Assembly (NCBI GenBank): GCA_045540295.1
Contig: JAZQGY010000029.1
Span: 62,001-126,000, forward strand
Length of the DNA stretch: 64,000 bases
DNA from: SIG452 sp045540295
Lineage (GTDB): Bacteria > Bacillota > Clostridia > UMGS1840
Direction: 5' to 3'
The notes under the pieces are model-generated. The model was not told the origin of the DNA. It was given only the letters and a program-made list of their open reading frames with translations, and searched no databases. Shown here piece by piece: positions 34,148 to 42,707 of this stretch (positions within the stretch are counted from its first letter, which is position 1; each line of letters opens with the position of its first letter). The position numbers and the translations under genes are program-made.

Positions 34148-35569
34148 ATGAAAACCGTAAACGATATTTTACAAATGATTCAAGATTATGACATTAAAAT
34201 GGTAGATTTTAAAATGGTGGATATTAACGGGCAGTTTCGTCACGTTACCATTCCTGCCGTTAATTTTTCTGAAAAAACTATGAAAAATGGGATCGGTTTT
34301 GATGCTTCCAACTACGGATACGCGGTAGTAGAAAAAAGTGATATGGTATTTATTCCTGATCCTGACACTGCGCAGGTAGATCCTTTCTGCGATATCCCCA
34401 CCCTGTCTATGACGGGGAATGCCATGATTATTGATAACCCTAACAACAGACCTTTGTCTCAGTATCCCAGAAATATTGTGGCAGCTGCAGAACAGTATCT
34501 AAAAGACAGTGGAATTGCAGATACTATGCTGATTTTACCGGAATTTGAATTTTATCTGTTCAATCAGGCTGGCTGGGAGGTGTCTGCAAATTCTGTTGGA
34601 TTTATTGTGGATGCTCAGCAGGCACATTGGAACAGCTACGAAGAAGGTTTGGGCAATATTGTTCCCAAACAGAAAAACTATCATATTGCCAAACCTTTTG
34701 ATACCACCTATGAAGCACGCAGCGAAATGTGTCTTTTGATGGAAGAAGCGGGTATTAGGTTAAATTATCATCATCCCGAAGTAGGTGCAGGCGGTCAGTT
34801 TGAAATTGAACCGGAATTGGGACAGATGTCCAAGATGGCAGATGCCACGATGATGATTAAATATATTATTCATAATGTTGCAAGAAAACATGGACTCTCT
34901 GCCACCTTTATGCCAAAGCCCATTATGGGAGAAGCAGGCAATGGTATGCACGTGCATATGTTGCTTCTAAAAGACGGTCAGCCGGTATTTTCCGATGATA
35001 ACGGTTATTCCAACTTGAGTCAGGAAGCACACTGGTTTATGGGCGGTCTGTTAAAACATATTGCATCTTTATGTGCAATTACCAATCCCAGTACCAATTC
35101 TTTTAAACGTCTGGTACCCGGATTTGAGGCACCGGTTACGGTTGGCTATGCAACCTCTAACCGTAGTGCGGTTATCCGTATTCCGGCTTATGCTAAAGAA
35201 CCCGCACTTCGCCGGTTTGAACTCAGAAATCCGGATGCAACTTGTAATCCCTATTTTTGCTATGCGGCAATCTTAATGGCAGGGATTGACGGTATTAAAA
35301 ATAAAATCGACCCTCATGCAAACGGCTGGGGACCTTATGATATGAATTTATTCCATCTGCCGGAAGAAGAAAAGGCAAAATTAAAGCATTTGCCCACATC
35401 TTTGGGGGAAGCTTTAGATGCCTTGGAAAAAGATCACGATTACCTGACTGCAGGTGGCGTGTTCCCGGAAGAGCTCTTAAATAATCTGATTAAAACAAAA
35501 CGTGCAGAGGTCAGTGAATTATCCAAAATTCCGCATCCTGCAGAGTTTGAAAAATATTACAATTTATAA
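34148..35569 (+). CDS. glnA: Glutamine synthetase type I
   Basis: ATP-dependent glutamate plus ammonia to glutamine. 473 residues, GSI-length. N-terminal beta-grasp (about 1-100), then the catalytic domain with the EFEFYLF, GAGGQFEIE, GNGMHVHM, NPSTNSFKRL and NRSAVIRIPA motifs. The loop that carries the adenylylation Tyr in enterobacteria (NLYDLPPEE) reads NLFHLPEEE here, so GlnE-type adenylylation is unlikely. RBS AGGAGG. Pairs metabolically with gdhA at 53.6 kb. Confidence 0.96.
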   Translation: MKTVNDILQMIQDYDIKMVDFKMVDINGQFRHVTIPAVNFSEKTMKNGIGFDASNYGYAVVEKSDMVFIPDPDTAQVDPFCDIPTLSMTGNAMIIDNPNNRPLSQYPRNIVAAAEQYLKDSGIADTMLILPEFEFYLFNQAGWEVSANSVGFIVDAQQAHWNSYEEGLGNIVPKQKNYHIAKPFDTTYEARSEMCLLMEEAGIRLNYHHPEVGAGGQFEIEPELGQMSKMADATMMIKYIIHNVARKHGLSATFMPKPIMGEAGNGMHVHMLLLKDGQPVFSDDNGYSNLSQEAHWFMGGLLKHIASLCAITNPSTNSFKRLVPGFEAPVTVGYATSNRSAVIRIPAYAKEPALRRFELRNPDATCNPYFCYAAILMAGIDGIKNKIDPHANGWGPYDMNLFHLPEEEKAKLKHLPTSLGEALDALEKDHDYLTAGGVFPEELLNNLIKTKRAEVSELSKIPHPAEFEKYYNL

Positions 35570-35585
35570 ATTATAAGACAATTTT

Positions 35586-35620
35586 GGGAGATGTAAAAAC
35601 GATTTGCATCTCCTTTTTGT
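35586..35620 (+). terminator. Terminator after glnA
   Basis: GGAGATG / CATCTCC stem with a T-run. Confidence 0.75.
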
Positions 35621-35648
35621 TGACAGATTGGTGGAGTTTGGTTATAAT
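35620..35648 (+). promoter_or_regulatory. Promoter of the GTPase-nuclease fusion
   Basis: TTGACA (35620-35625), 17-bp spacer, TATAAT (35643-35648). Confidence 0.85.
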
Positions 35649-35685
35649 AAAAGAAGTATTTTGAAAGAAAGGACAGGCATTTCCA

Positions 35686-38262
35686 ATGAAGCGGTTGGTT
35701 TTTGGTATTTTAGCTCACGTTGACTCGGGAAAAACAACTCTTTCCGAGAGTCTTTTATATTGCTCAGGAGCCATCCGTAAATTAGGACGGGTAGACCATA
35801 AGGATGCTTTTTTAGATACTCATTCCATGGAAAGAGCCCGTGGCATCACCATTTTCTCCAAACAGGCTCTTTTGGAATTTCCCGGTACAACCATCACTCT
35901 TTTGGATACTCCGGGCCATATTGATTTTTCTACAGAAACAGAGCGTACGCTATCTGTGTTGGATTATGCTGTTTTAGTTGTCAGCGGAACCGACGGGGTG
36001 CAAAGTCACACCGAAACCTTATGGAAGCTTCTGAAACGGTATCGGGTGCCTACCTTTATTTTTGTGAACAAAATGGATTTAGACGGAGCCGACCGTGAAA
36101 GAATTTCCCAAAATATAAAAAAACGGCTACATCCATCTGCCATTGATTTTTCGGATTTTCTTGATTTAGAGAGTCTTTCTTGCTGTGATGAAACGTTACT
36201 GGAAGAATATCTGGAAACCGAAAATATATCGGTTGATAGTTTAAAAAAAGCTATCAAAAAACGAAAATGGTTTCCTGTGTTCTACGGTTCTGCTTTAAAA
36301 ATGGAAGGAATCGATTATTTTGTAAACGGTTTGCTCTCTCTTGCAGAGGAACCTGCTTATTCCAATGAATTTGGTGCGAAAGTATACAAAATTTCTGAAG
36401 ACGATCAAGGGAACCGTTTGACGCATCTTAAAATTACCGGTGGAAGTCTCAAAGTGAAGACCACTTTAAAAGCTCCCAGCGAGGAATCCATTGTAGAGAA
36501 AATCAATCAGATTCGGATTTATTCCGGACTAAAGTATCAAACAGAGGACGAGGTGTTCCCGGGAACTGTTTGTGCTGTGACGGGATTAGAAAATTTCCGG
36601 GTAGGAGACGGTATTGGTTGTGAAAAAAACAGCCTTCCTATGTGGACGGAACCTGTCCTTAGCTATCGTGTAGAGCTCCCTGAAGGAGTAGATGTAGCAT
36701 CAGCTTTGGCGAAATTAAGAACCTTAGAATTAGAAGATCCCCAGCTTCACATTTTTTGGAATCAGCGACTTCGTGAAATTCAGATTCAGTTGATGGGAGA
36801 AGTGCAACTTGAAGTGTTGAAAAGTATTATTTCAGAACGCTTTGGAATGACTGTAACCTTCGGGCAGGGAAGTATCAGCTATAAAGAAACTATAGCATCT
36901 TCGGTGGAGGGGGTTGGCCATTACGAACCACTGCGTCACTATGCCGAAGTACACCTGCTTTTGGAACCTTTGCCAAGAGGCAGCGGATTGCAATTCACCA
37001 CAACTTGTAGTGAAGATGTATTGGACAAAAATTGGCAACGGCTCATTCTGACTCATTTACATGAAAAAACACATCTTGGGGTTTTAACCGGATCGCCCAT
37101 TACAGATATGAAAATCTCTTTGATTGCCGGACGGGCTCATAACAAGCATACCGAAGGAGGTGACTTCCGTCAGGCGACCTATCGGGCAGTACGTCAGGGA
37201 CTGATGTGTGCGGAAAGTGTATTGCTGGAACCCTGGTATGAATTTACTTTGGAAATTCCTTCCGATGCTGTAGGACGTGCCATGACAGATATTTCCTATA
37301 TGGGTGGAACCTGTCAACAGACTGGATTTTCGGAGAAAAATGTCATTTTATCAGGCAGTGCGCCGGTTTCAAAACTGCAGGATTATCATAGTGAAGTCGT
37401 TCGTTATACTCACGGAGCAGGGCGGTTAATTTGTCAACTGAAAGGATATGAACTTTGTACAAATGCAGCAGAAGTCATTCGTGAGATAGGATATGATCCG
37501 GAACAAGACACAGAAAACTCTCCCGATTCTGTATTTTGTTCTCACGGAGCAGGGGTTTATGTAAAGTGGAATCAGGTACAAGATTATATGCATTTAGATG
37601 GTGCAAAACTAGCTTCTGAGGACCAAGAACAAAAAACAATTACCCGCAATCGGGCAAGACGGTATATGGAGCGGGTATATAATGACGAAGAACTTTTAGC
37701 GGTATTTGAAAAAACCTACGGACCGATACGGCATCGGGAGTATGAAGCACCGAATCCTGCTAAAAGACCGCTGGATCCCACTCCAAAATACAAACCCGTC
37801 AAGCAAGTGCCAAAGGGGCCGGATTATCTTCTGGTGGACGGCTATAATATTATTTTTGCCTGGGAGGACCTTAAAAAAATTGCAGGACAAAGTTTGGAAG
37901 CGGCACGTGAACACCTTATTGACCGTTTGTGCAATTATCAGGGGTTTACTCAGTGTGAACTGATTGTGGTATTTGATGCTTATAAAGTGAAAAACAATTC
38001 CGGTGAAGTAGAAAAAATCCATAATATCAGTGTGGTTTATACCAAAGAAGCCGAAACGGCGGATATGTATATCGAAAAAGCGACCAAACAACTCGGTAAG
38101 CATCATAAAGTGCGGGTAGCAACTTCGGATAATCTGGAGCAACTCATTATTATCGGACATGGTGCCATGCGAATCTCTGCGGATGCTTTTTTGGCAGAAT
38201 TGAAAACCACAGAAAATGCTATCCGGGAAATTTTAGAAGAAACCCGGGAAAGGGGAATATGA
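35686..38262 (+). CDS. TetM-like ribosomal-protection GTPase fused to a YacP/Rae1-like NYN nuclease domain
   Basis: 858 residues. The N-terminal part (about 1-640) is an EF-G-like translational GTPase of the TetM/TetO ribosomal-protection family: G1 AHVDSGKTT (K16), effector region RARGITI, G3 DTPGH, G4 NKMD, then domains II-V with LEPLPRGSGLQF. After a linker (about 650-710, with a Pro/Lys-rich stretch) comes a NYN/PIN-like domain (about 713-850) matching YacP, whose B. subtilis member Rae1 is a ribosome-associated mRNA endonuclease cutting in the A site. Four acidic residues likely form the site: D718 in LVDGYN, D764 in VVFDAY, D793 in ETADMY, D815 in ATSDNL. Dedicated promoter, followed with 1 nt between by an MBL gene. 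It may or may not confer tetracycline resistance. Confidence 0.9.
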   Translation: MKRLVFGILAHVDSGKTTLSESLLYCSGAIRKLGRVDHKDAFLDTHSMERARGITIFSKQALLEFPGTTITLLDTPGHIDFSTETERTLSVLDYAVLVVSGTDGVQSHTETLWKLLKRYRVPTFIFVNKMDLDGADRERISQNIKKRLHPSAIDFSDFLDLESLSCCDETLLEEYLETENISVDSLKKAIKKRKWFPVFYGSALKMEGIDYFVNGLLSLAEEPAYSNEFGAKVYKISEDDQGNRLTHLKITGGSLKVKTTLKAPSEESIVEKINQIRIYSGLKYQTEDEVFPGTVCAVTGLENFRVGDGIGCEKNSLPMWTEPVLSYRVELPEGVDVASALAKLRTLELEDPQLHIFWNQRLREIQIQLMGEVQLEVLKSIISERFGMTVTFGQGSISYKETIASSVEGVGHYEPLRHYAEVHLLLEPLPRGSGLQFTTTCSEDVLDKNWQRLILTHLHEKTHLGVLTGSPITDMKISLIAGRAHNKHTEGGDFRQATYRAVRQGLMCAESVLLEPWYEFTLEIPSDAVGRAMTDISYMGGTCQQTGFSEKNVILSGSAPVSKLQDYHSEVVRYTHGAGRLICQLKGYELCTNAAEVIREIGYDPEQDTENSPDSVFCSHGAGVYVKWNQVQDYMHLDGAKLASEDQEQKTITRNRARRYMERVYNDEELLAVFEKTYGPIRHREYEAPNPAKRPLDPTPKYKPVKQVPKGPDYLLVDGYNIIFAWEDLKKIAGQSLEAAREHLIDRLCNYQGFTQCELIVVFDAYKVKNNSGEVEKIHNISVVYTKEAETADMYIEKATKQLGKHHKVRVATSDNLEQLIIIGHGAMRISADAFLAELKTTENAIREILEETRERGI

Positions 38263-38263
38263 T

Positions 38264-38902
38264 ATGTTGGGAAACCTTATTAAAAATATCAGTATTAATG
38301 AACACAGCAGTATCAAAATTGAGGGAGAAAACATTCTGTATTTTGATCCGTATCGAATTCAAAAGGGAATGAATGACGGTGATATCGTGTTTGTTACGCA
38401 TGCTCACTATGACCATTTTTCGCCGGACGATATTAAGAAGATTTGCCATCAAAATACAGTGTTCGTGATGCCAAAATCAATGGAAAATGAAGCAAATGCA
38501 CAAGGATTTACAGAAGATAATACCGTGTTTTTAGAAGCAGGTGATCAAACAAAGATTAATGGCGTTCTTGTGGAGGCAACTCCTTCCTATAATACGAATA
38601 AGCCTATGCATCCTAAGGAAAACGGTTGGCTTGGTTATATCGTTACGGTTGACAGTACCCGTATTTACGTTGCCGGAGACTGTGATGCGATGCCGGAAGA
38701 TATTAATTGCCAAATTGCTATGGTTCCGATTGGCGGTACCTATACCATGAATCCTAAGGAAGCAGCAGAATGGGTGAATCGTATAAAACCTGAAATTGCG
38801 ATTCCGACTCATTACGGAACATTGGTTGGAACTTTAGCGGATGCTGATTTGTTTGAACCTTTGGTTGATGATTCAATCTCAGTGGTAAGAATCATTGACT
38901 AA
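38264..38902 (+). CDS. Metallo-beta-lactamase-fold hydrolase (UlaG-like)
   Basis: 212 residues with THAHYDHFSP (metal ligands H-x-H-x-D-H), VAGDCDA and the C-terminal TPTHYG-type IPTHYG motif. Resembles the UlaG/metal-dependent hydrolase subgroup (YtkL-like); substrate unknown. The start lies 1 nt after the stop of the GTPase-nuclease gene (TGATATG), so the two are probably one transcript and coupled in translation. Confidence 0.9.
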   Translation: MLGNLIKNISINEHSSIKIEGENILYFDPYRIQKGMNDGDIVFVTHAHYDHFSPDDIKKICHQNTVFVMPKSMENEANAQGFTEDNTVFLEAGDQTKINGVLVEATPSYNTNKPMHPKENGWLGYIVTVDSTRIYVAGDCDAMPEDINCQIAMVPIGGTYTMNPKEAAEWVNRIKPEIAIPTHYGTLVGTLADADLFEPLVDDSISVVRIID

Positions 38903-38974
38903 TTTTCTTCAACAATGCATATCCCCATCATGATTTTGATATATTGTACTATCAAATGAAATGGTGGGGTTTTT

Positions 38975-39667
38975 ATGTTTTTTGTATTTCGGAAAAATGT
39001 GATTATTGGAGTATTGCTTGCCGTTCTGGTCAGCGGTATGATGGTGCTGTCTGCTATGCCAAAGGAAATCTCTGTAGTGGGGTTAAACCCAAAAGTCATT
39101 GTGGTTGACGCAGGTCATGGAGGGATGGATGGAGGCGGTGTAGGAGTTGATGGAACTCCTGAAAAAGATTTGAATCTTCAAATTGCAAAGAAATTAGAAA
39201 AGACATTAAGTGAAAACGGGTATCGCGTTGTGATGACAAGAAATGAGGATGTTTCCTTGCATGATGAAGGGAAAATTACGGTCCGTAGTCAGAAAAATTC
39301 GGATTTGAAAAATAGGGCGAAAATTGCCAATCAGGAAAAGGCTGGTCTTTTTGTTAGCATTCATATGAATAAGTATGAGTCCCCTGATGTACAGGGAGCA
39401 CAAGTGTTTTATCGGAAAAATGACCCTACAGGAGCACAGTATGCTAAAAGTGTCATGGCAGAATTAAAAAAAGCGGACACCAAAAACCACCGCATGGAAA
39501 AAACATTGCCTAATAAAAATCTTACCTTTTCAAAATTGGAAATACCGGGGATTTTAGTGGAGTGTGGATTCATTTCCAATAAGGAGGAACTTGCAAAATT
39601 GCAGGATGCAGAGTATCAGCAGCAGCTTGTGGATGTAATTGTTGCAGGCATCAAAAATATTCCGTAA
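38975..39667 (+). CDS. cwlD: N-acetylmuramoyl-L-alanine amidase CwlD
   Basis: Makes muramic-delta-lactam in spore cortex by cleaving the stem peptide; needed for germination in known systems. 230 residues: N-terminal signal-anchor helix (about 8-28), then Amidase_3 with zinc-ligand motifs DAGHGGMDGG, SIHMN and VECGFIS, and a zinc-site Glu in the C-terminal half. The start at 38975 follows GGTGGGGTTTTT. Sporulation context fits spo0A at 55 kb. Standalone gene with no sigma-E motif I could fix. Confidence 0.92.
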   Translation: MFFVFRKNVIIGVLLAVLVSGMMVLSAMPKEISVVGLNPKVIVVDAGHGGMDGGGVGVDGTPEKDLNLQIAKKLEKTLSENGYRVVMTRNEDVSLHDEGKITVRSQKNSDLKNRAKIANQEKAGLFVSIHMNKYESPDVQGAQVFYRKNDPTGAQYAKSVMAELKKADTKNHRMEKTLPNKNLTFSKLEIPGILVECGFISNKEELAKLQDAEYQQQLVDVIVAGIKNIP

Positions 39668-39683
39668 ATTTTATCGACAGAAA

Positions 39684-39712
39684 TTGACTTTTTTCGCAGA
39701 ATGTGATATAAT
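39684..39712 (+). promoter_or_regulatory. MATE gene promoter
   Basis: TTGACT (39684-39689), 17-bp spacer, TATAAT (39707-39712). Confidence 0.82.
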
Positions 39713-39748
39713 TCTTCGTTGTTTTTTAGATTAAACGGAGGATATCAC

Positions 39749-41122
39749 ATGAGCGAGCTTGCAGCCGGAGAACTTCGGCAGGAAAACAAAATGGGCGTGA
39801 TGCCCATTCCCAAATTATTAATCAGTATGTCGTTACCAATTATCATTTCCATGTTGGTGCAGGCATGCTACAATATTGTTGACAGTATCTTTGTGGCACA
39901 AATTGACCCGAATAACAAGGCGTTTACGGCTGTTAGTCTTGCGTTTCCCGTGCAAAATCTGATGATTGCGGTTGGCGCCGGTACCGGCGTGGGGATCAAT
40001 GCACTGTTGTCCAGAAGTTTGGGCGAAAAGAACTATGAAAAGGCAAATAAAGTTGCCAATGCCGGCATTTATCTCGCATTCTTTAGTTTTATTGCATTTT
40101 TTCTGTTTGGCATTTTCTGTTCCAATCAGTATTCAAATTTTCAGACCAATGATCCTGAAATCGCTCATTATTGCTATGAATATATGAGAGTCATCTGTGC
40201 TGGTTCTTTGGGGATTTTTATGCAAATTACCATGGAGCGATTGCTTCAGGCAACAGGGAAATCCTTTTTGTCTATGGTGGTGCAGTTAGCCGGCGCAATT
40301 TTTAACATCATTTTTGATCCTATTCTGATTTTCGGCTTGTTCGGTTTTCCGAAAATGGGTATTGCAGGGGCGGCACTTGCAACTGTTTTGGGGCAGTTTG
40401 TATCCATGATCTTGGGAATGATTATTAACATTCGTTGCAATAAAGAGATTAAAGTTTCGCCGCTTTCTTACCGTCCTGACGGTAAAACGGTTGGTGGAAT
40501 TTATGCTATCGGCGTACCATCGATTCTTCTGATGTCCATCGGTACGGTAATGACGCTCAGTATGAATCAGATTTTGATGAGTTCTGCTGCTTCTGTTGCT
40601 GTGTTTGGTGCATATTTTAAGTTGCAAAGCTTCTTTATTATGCCTGTTTCCGGCTTAAATAACGGCATGGTTCCCATTATTGCGTACAATTACGGTGCTA
40701 AAAATAAAGGCCGTATTCTTTCCACCATTCGTTTAAGCTGTATGATTGCCTCCGGTATTATGCTTTTCGGTATGATTGTTTTTCTGTTGTTTCCGCGGCA
40801 GCTTTTGGCAATGTTCAGTGCCTCCGACGAAATGGTGACAATTGGAATTCCGGCACTTCGAATTATCAGTTTGCATTATATTCTTGCAGGTGTTTGCATT
40901 ATATTTCTTTCAGTTTTCCAGGCAGTTGGAAAAAGCATGTACAGTTTGCTGGTTTCCTTGGGCAGACAGCTTGTGGTGCTGATACCAGTAGCGTGGCTGT
41001 TTTCTAAATGGTTTGGGCTTGGCGCTGTATGGTGGGCGTTTCCTGTGGCAGAACTGATGTCCTTATTATTATCCATTTTGTTTATGTTGCGCGTGTATAA
41101 ACGGTACATTAAACCGTTATAA
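39749..41122 (+). CDS. MATE-family multidrug/cation efflux transporter
   Basis: 457 residues, about twelve helices in two homologous halves. N-terminal PKLLISMSLPIIISMLVQACYNIVDSIFVA is the usual MATE start, and the MATE-type GAGTGVGINALLSRSLGEKN follows. Cation/substrate not predictable. RBS ACGGAGG lies 7 nt before the ATG at 39749; the preceding 10 codons are leader only. Closed by a strong terminator. Confidence 0.95.
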   Translation: MSELAAGELRQENKMGVMPIPKLLISMSLPIIISMLVQACYNIVDSIFVAQIDPNNKAFTAVSLAFPVQNLMIAVGAGTGVGINALLSRSLGEKNYEKANKVANAGIYLAFFSFIAFFLFGIFCSNQYSNFQTNDPEIAHYCYEYMRVICAGSLGIFMQITMERLLQATGKSFLSMVVQLAGAIFNIIFDPILIFGLFGFPKMGIAGAALATVLGQFVSMILGMIINIRCNKEIKVSPLSYRPDGKTVGGIYAIGVPSILLMSIGTVMTLSMNQILMSSAASVAVFGAYFKLQSFFIMPVSGLNNGMVPIIAYNYGAKNKGRILSTIRLSCMIASGIMLFGMIVFLLFPRQLLAMFSASDEMVTIGIPALRIISLHYILAGVCIIFLSVFQAVGKSMYSLLVSLGRQLVVLIPVAWLFSKWFGLGAVWWAFPVAELMSLLLSILFMLRVYKRYIKPL

Positions 41123-41126
41123 AGTT

Positions 41127-41158
41127 CAAAAAGCAGGTTTTTAAACCTGCTTTTTTTA
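41127..41158 (+). terminator. Terminator after the MATE gene
   Basis: AAAGCAGGTTT / AAACCTGCTTT with T-run. Confidence 0.88.
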
Positions 41159-41225
41159 TTGGATATGCTTTTTTAAAGCAGCGTACGCATAAACTGTAGC
41201 AAGATAAATACAAAGGGGAATGAGT

Positions 41226-41516
41226 ATGAAAGAACGAGTGCGCGAACTTCAAAAAAAAGAAGTGATTGATTTGTCCAGCGGAAAGCGTTTAGGCTTTGTA
41301 TATGATATGGAAATTAATTTGAAAACCGGCGAATTGGAAAGTCTGATTGTTCCGTACAAGAATTCTGTTTTTCGCTTTTTTTGGAAATATGAGGAAACTT
41401 TGATTCGCTTTGAACAAATCCAAAAAATCGGTGATGATATTATTTTAGTGGATATGAGGCAGATTCCATTATCAGATATTCAGAAAAACCAGTCAGACAA
41501 CAGTAAAAATCAGTAA
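41226..41516 (+). CDS. PRC-barrel protein, YlmC/YmxH sporulation family
   Basis: 96 residues, one PRC-barrel-type beta fold. The GLKRLGFVYDMEINLKTG-like segment (SGKRLGFVYDMEIN) and GELESLIVP match YlmC/YmxH proteins, found almost only in spore formers; function not established. The start at 41226 has AAAGGGG 7 nt upstream; the ATG at 41220 is too close to it. Confidence 0.8.
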   Translation: MKERVRELQKKEVIDLSSGKRLGFVYDMEINLKTGELESLIVPYKNSVFRFFWKYEETLIRFEQIQKIGDDIILVDMRQIPLSDIQKNQSDNSKNQ

Positions 41517-41533
41517 ATTCTTATAAAAAAACA

Positions 41534-41562
41534 TTGACTTTTTGTTTGTTTTATGTTAATAT
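41534..41562 (+). promoter_or_regulatory. Promoter of the first SLH protein
   Basis: TTGACT (41534-41539), 17-bp spacer, TAATAT (41557-41562). Confidence 0.65.
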
Positions 41563-41623
41563 ATACAAGTAGAAGTTTAGGATGAGTGTGAATATTTGTT
41601 AAGATATAAGAGGTGTGCTTTTG

Positions 41624-42661
41624 ATGAGAAGGTTCTGTGTGCGTTTGGTTTGCCTGATGATGGCGTTCTTAACTTTATGCGTAACGCCTGCATTTGCAAT
41701 CAGCAATGCGGACACCATGCGAGTCTTTAAGAGAGTGGTTCAGAATGAAAGCTTTTTACCTCAGCTGTATTCGGCGGTTCCTTTTTATGAACAACTGTCC
41801 ATTACCAATGATTCTGTCAATAAAAAAATGAAGGAGAATATCCGCATTATTCTGACGAAAGCTGAGCGGGAAAAAGAGCAGGGGATTTTGACCAGAGAGA
41901 ATCTGAGAACTCGTTTGCAAGCCCTTACAGTTGATACCGCTTTAAACATGGAAGCTGCATATATCGCACTCTGTACGGATGCATTTTCTGAGGAAACGAT
42001 CAAAACTTTATTAAACGGAATTGTTCCGGCAGAATTTCAGCCACTATATCTGGCAATTGCAGAAGAAGCATATATTATCCTGGGCTTTGGCAAACAGGCA
42101 AAACCAACCCATGTTTTTGATGATCTTGTGGGTTACGAGTGGGCGGAAGAAGCAATTGCAGAGTTGTTTGACCGTGATATTATCAACGGTGTCAGCGATT
42201 TCTCCTTTGCACCGGCTGCCACAGTTACCCGTGAGCAGTTTGCAAAAATGATGTGTGTTGCATTTTCCATTGAAGCAGCAGCAGAAAAACCGGTTTTCTC
42301 CGATGTGCTGGAACAGGATTGGTTTTATCCGTATGTTACTACCATGGCAAGCCAGAAGTTGATTTTAGGGGTAGGGGGCGGAATGTTTGGTTCCGGTCAG
42401 AACATCACCCGTCAGGACATGGCGGTTCTGATGTTCAGAATTGGCGAACTGCTCGGTTTATTTGACCGTAGCTCTTCTAAAACGGCAGGCTTTGATGACG
42501 AACGTTTTATTGCTTCCTACGCAAAAACAGCTATTATTACGCTAAAAGAACTTGGCATTATTCAGGGCAATGAATTAAACTGCTTTAATCCTACCATGTC
42601 AGCAACCCGCGCGGAAGCAGCGCAGATGCTGTATCGTTGCTATCAATATGCAAATAAATAA
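41624..42661 (+). CDS. Exported SLH-domain protein
   Basis: 345 residues: a signal peptide (about 1-27, cleavage after AFA), an N-terminal alpha-helical region (about 28-155) of unknown role, and three S-layer homology domains (about 160-335), each with a [F/W]A...[AI]...I...G pattern and a TR..F/A.M motif. Such domains attach the protein to secondary cell-wall polymer. The first SLH repeat is somewhat diverged. Starts at 41624 (AGAGG 10 nt upstream). Tandem with a second, larger SLH protein. Confidence 0.9.
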   Translation: MRRFCVRLVCLMMAFLTLCVTPAFAISNADTMRVFKRVVQNESFLPQLYSAVPFYEQLSITNDSVNKKMKENIRIILTKAEREKEQGILTRENLRTRLQALTVDTALNMEAAYIALCTDAFSEETIKTLLNGIVPAEFQPLYLAIAEEAYIILGFGKQAKPTHVFDDLVGYEWAEEAIAELFDRDIINGVSDFSFAPAATVTREQFAKMMCVAFSIEAAAEKPVFSDVLEQDWFYPYVTTMASQKLILGVGGGMFGSGQNITRQDMAVLMFRIGELLGLFDRSSSKTAGFDDERFIASYAKTAIITLKELGIIQGNELNCFNPTMSATRAEAAQMLYRCYQYANK

Positions 42662-42707
42662 TATAATTGTGTTAAAAATATAATTTTTTATAAAAGGAGT
42701 AAGCACT

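Noticed and set aside
35686..38262. Acquired tetracycline resistance gene
   Set aside because: No mobile-element signs and the fused NYN domain differ from tet(M)/tet(W); resistance is possible but not supported.
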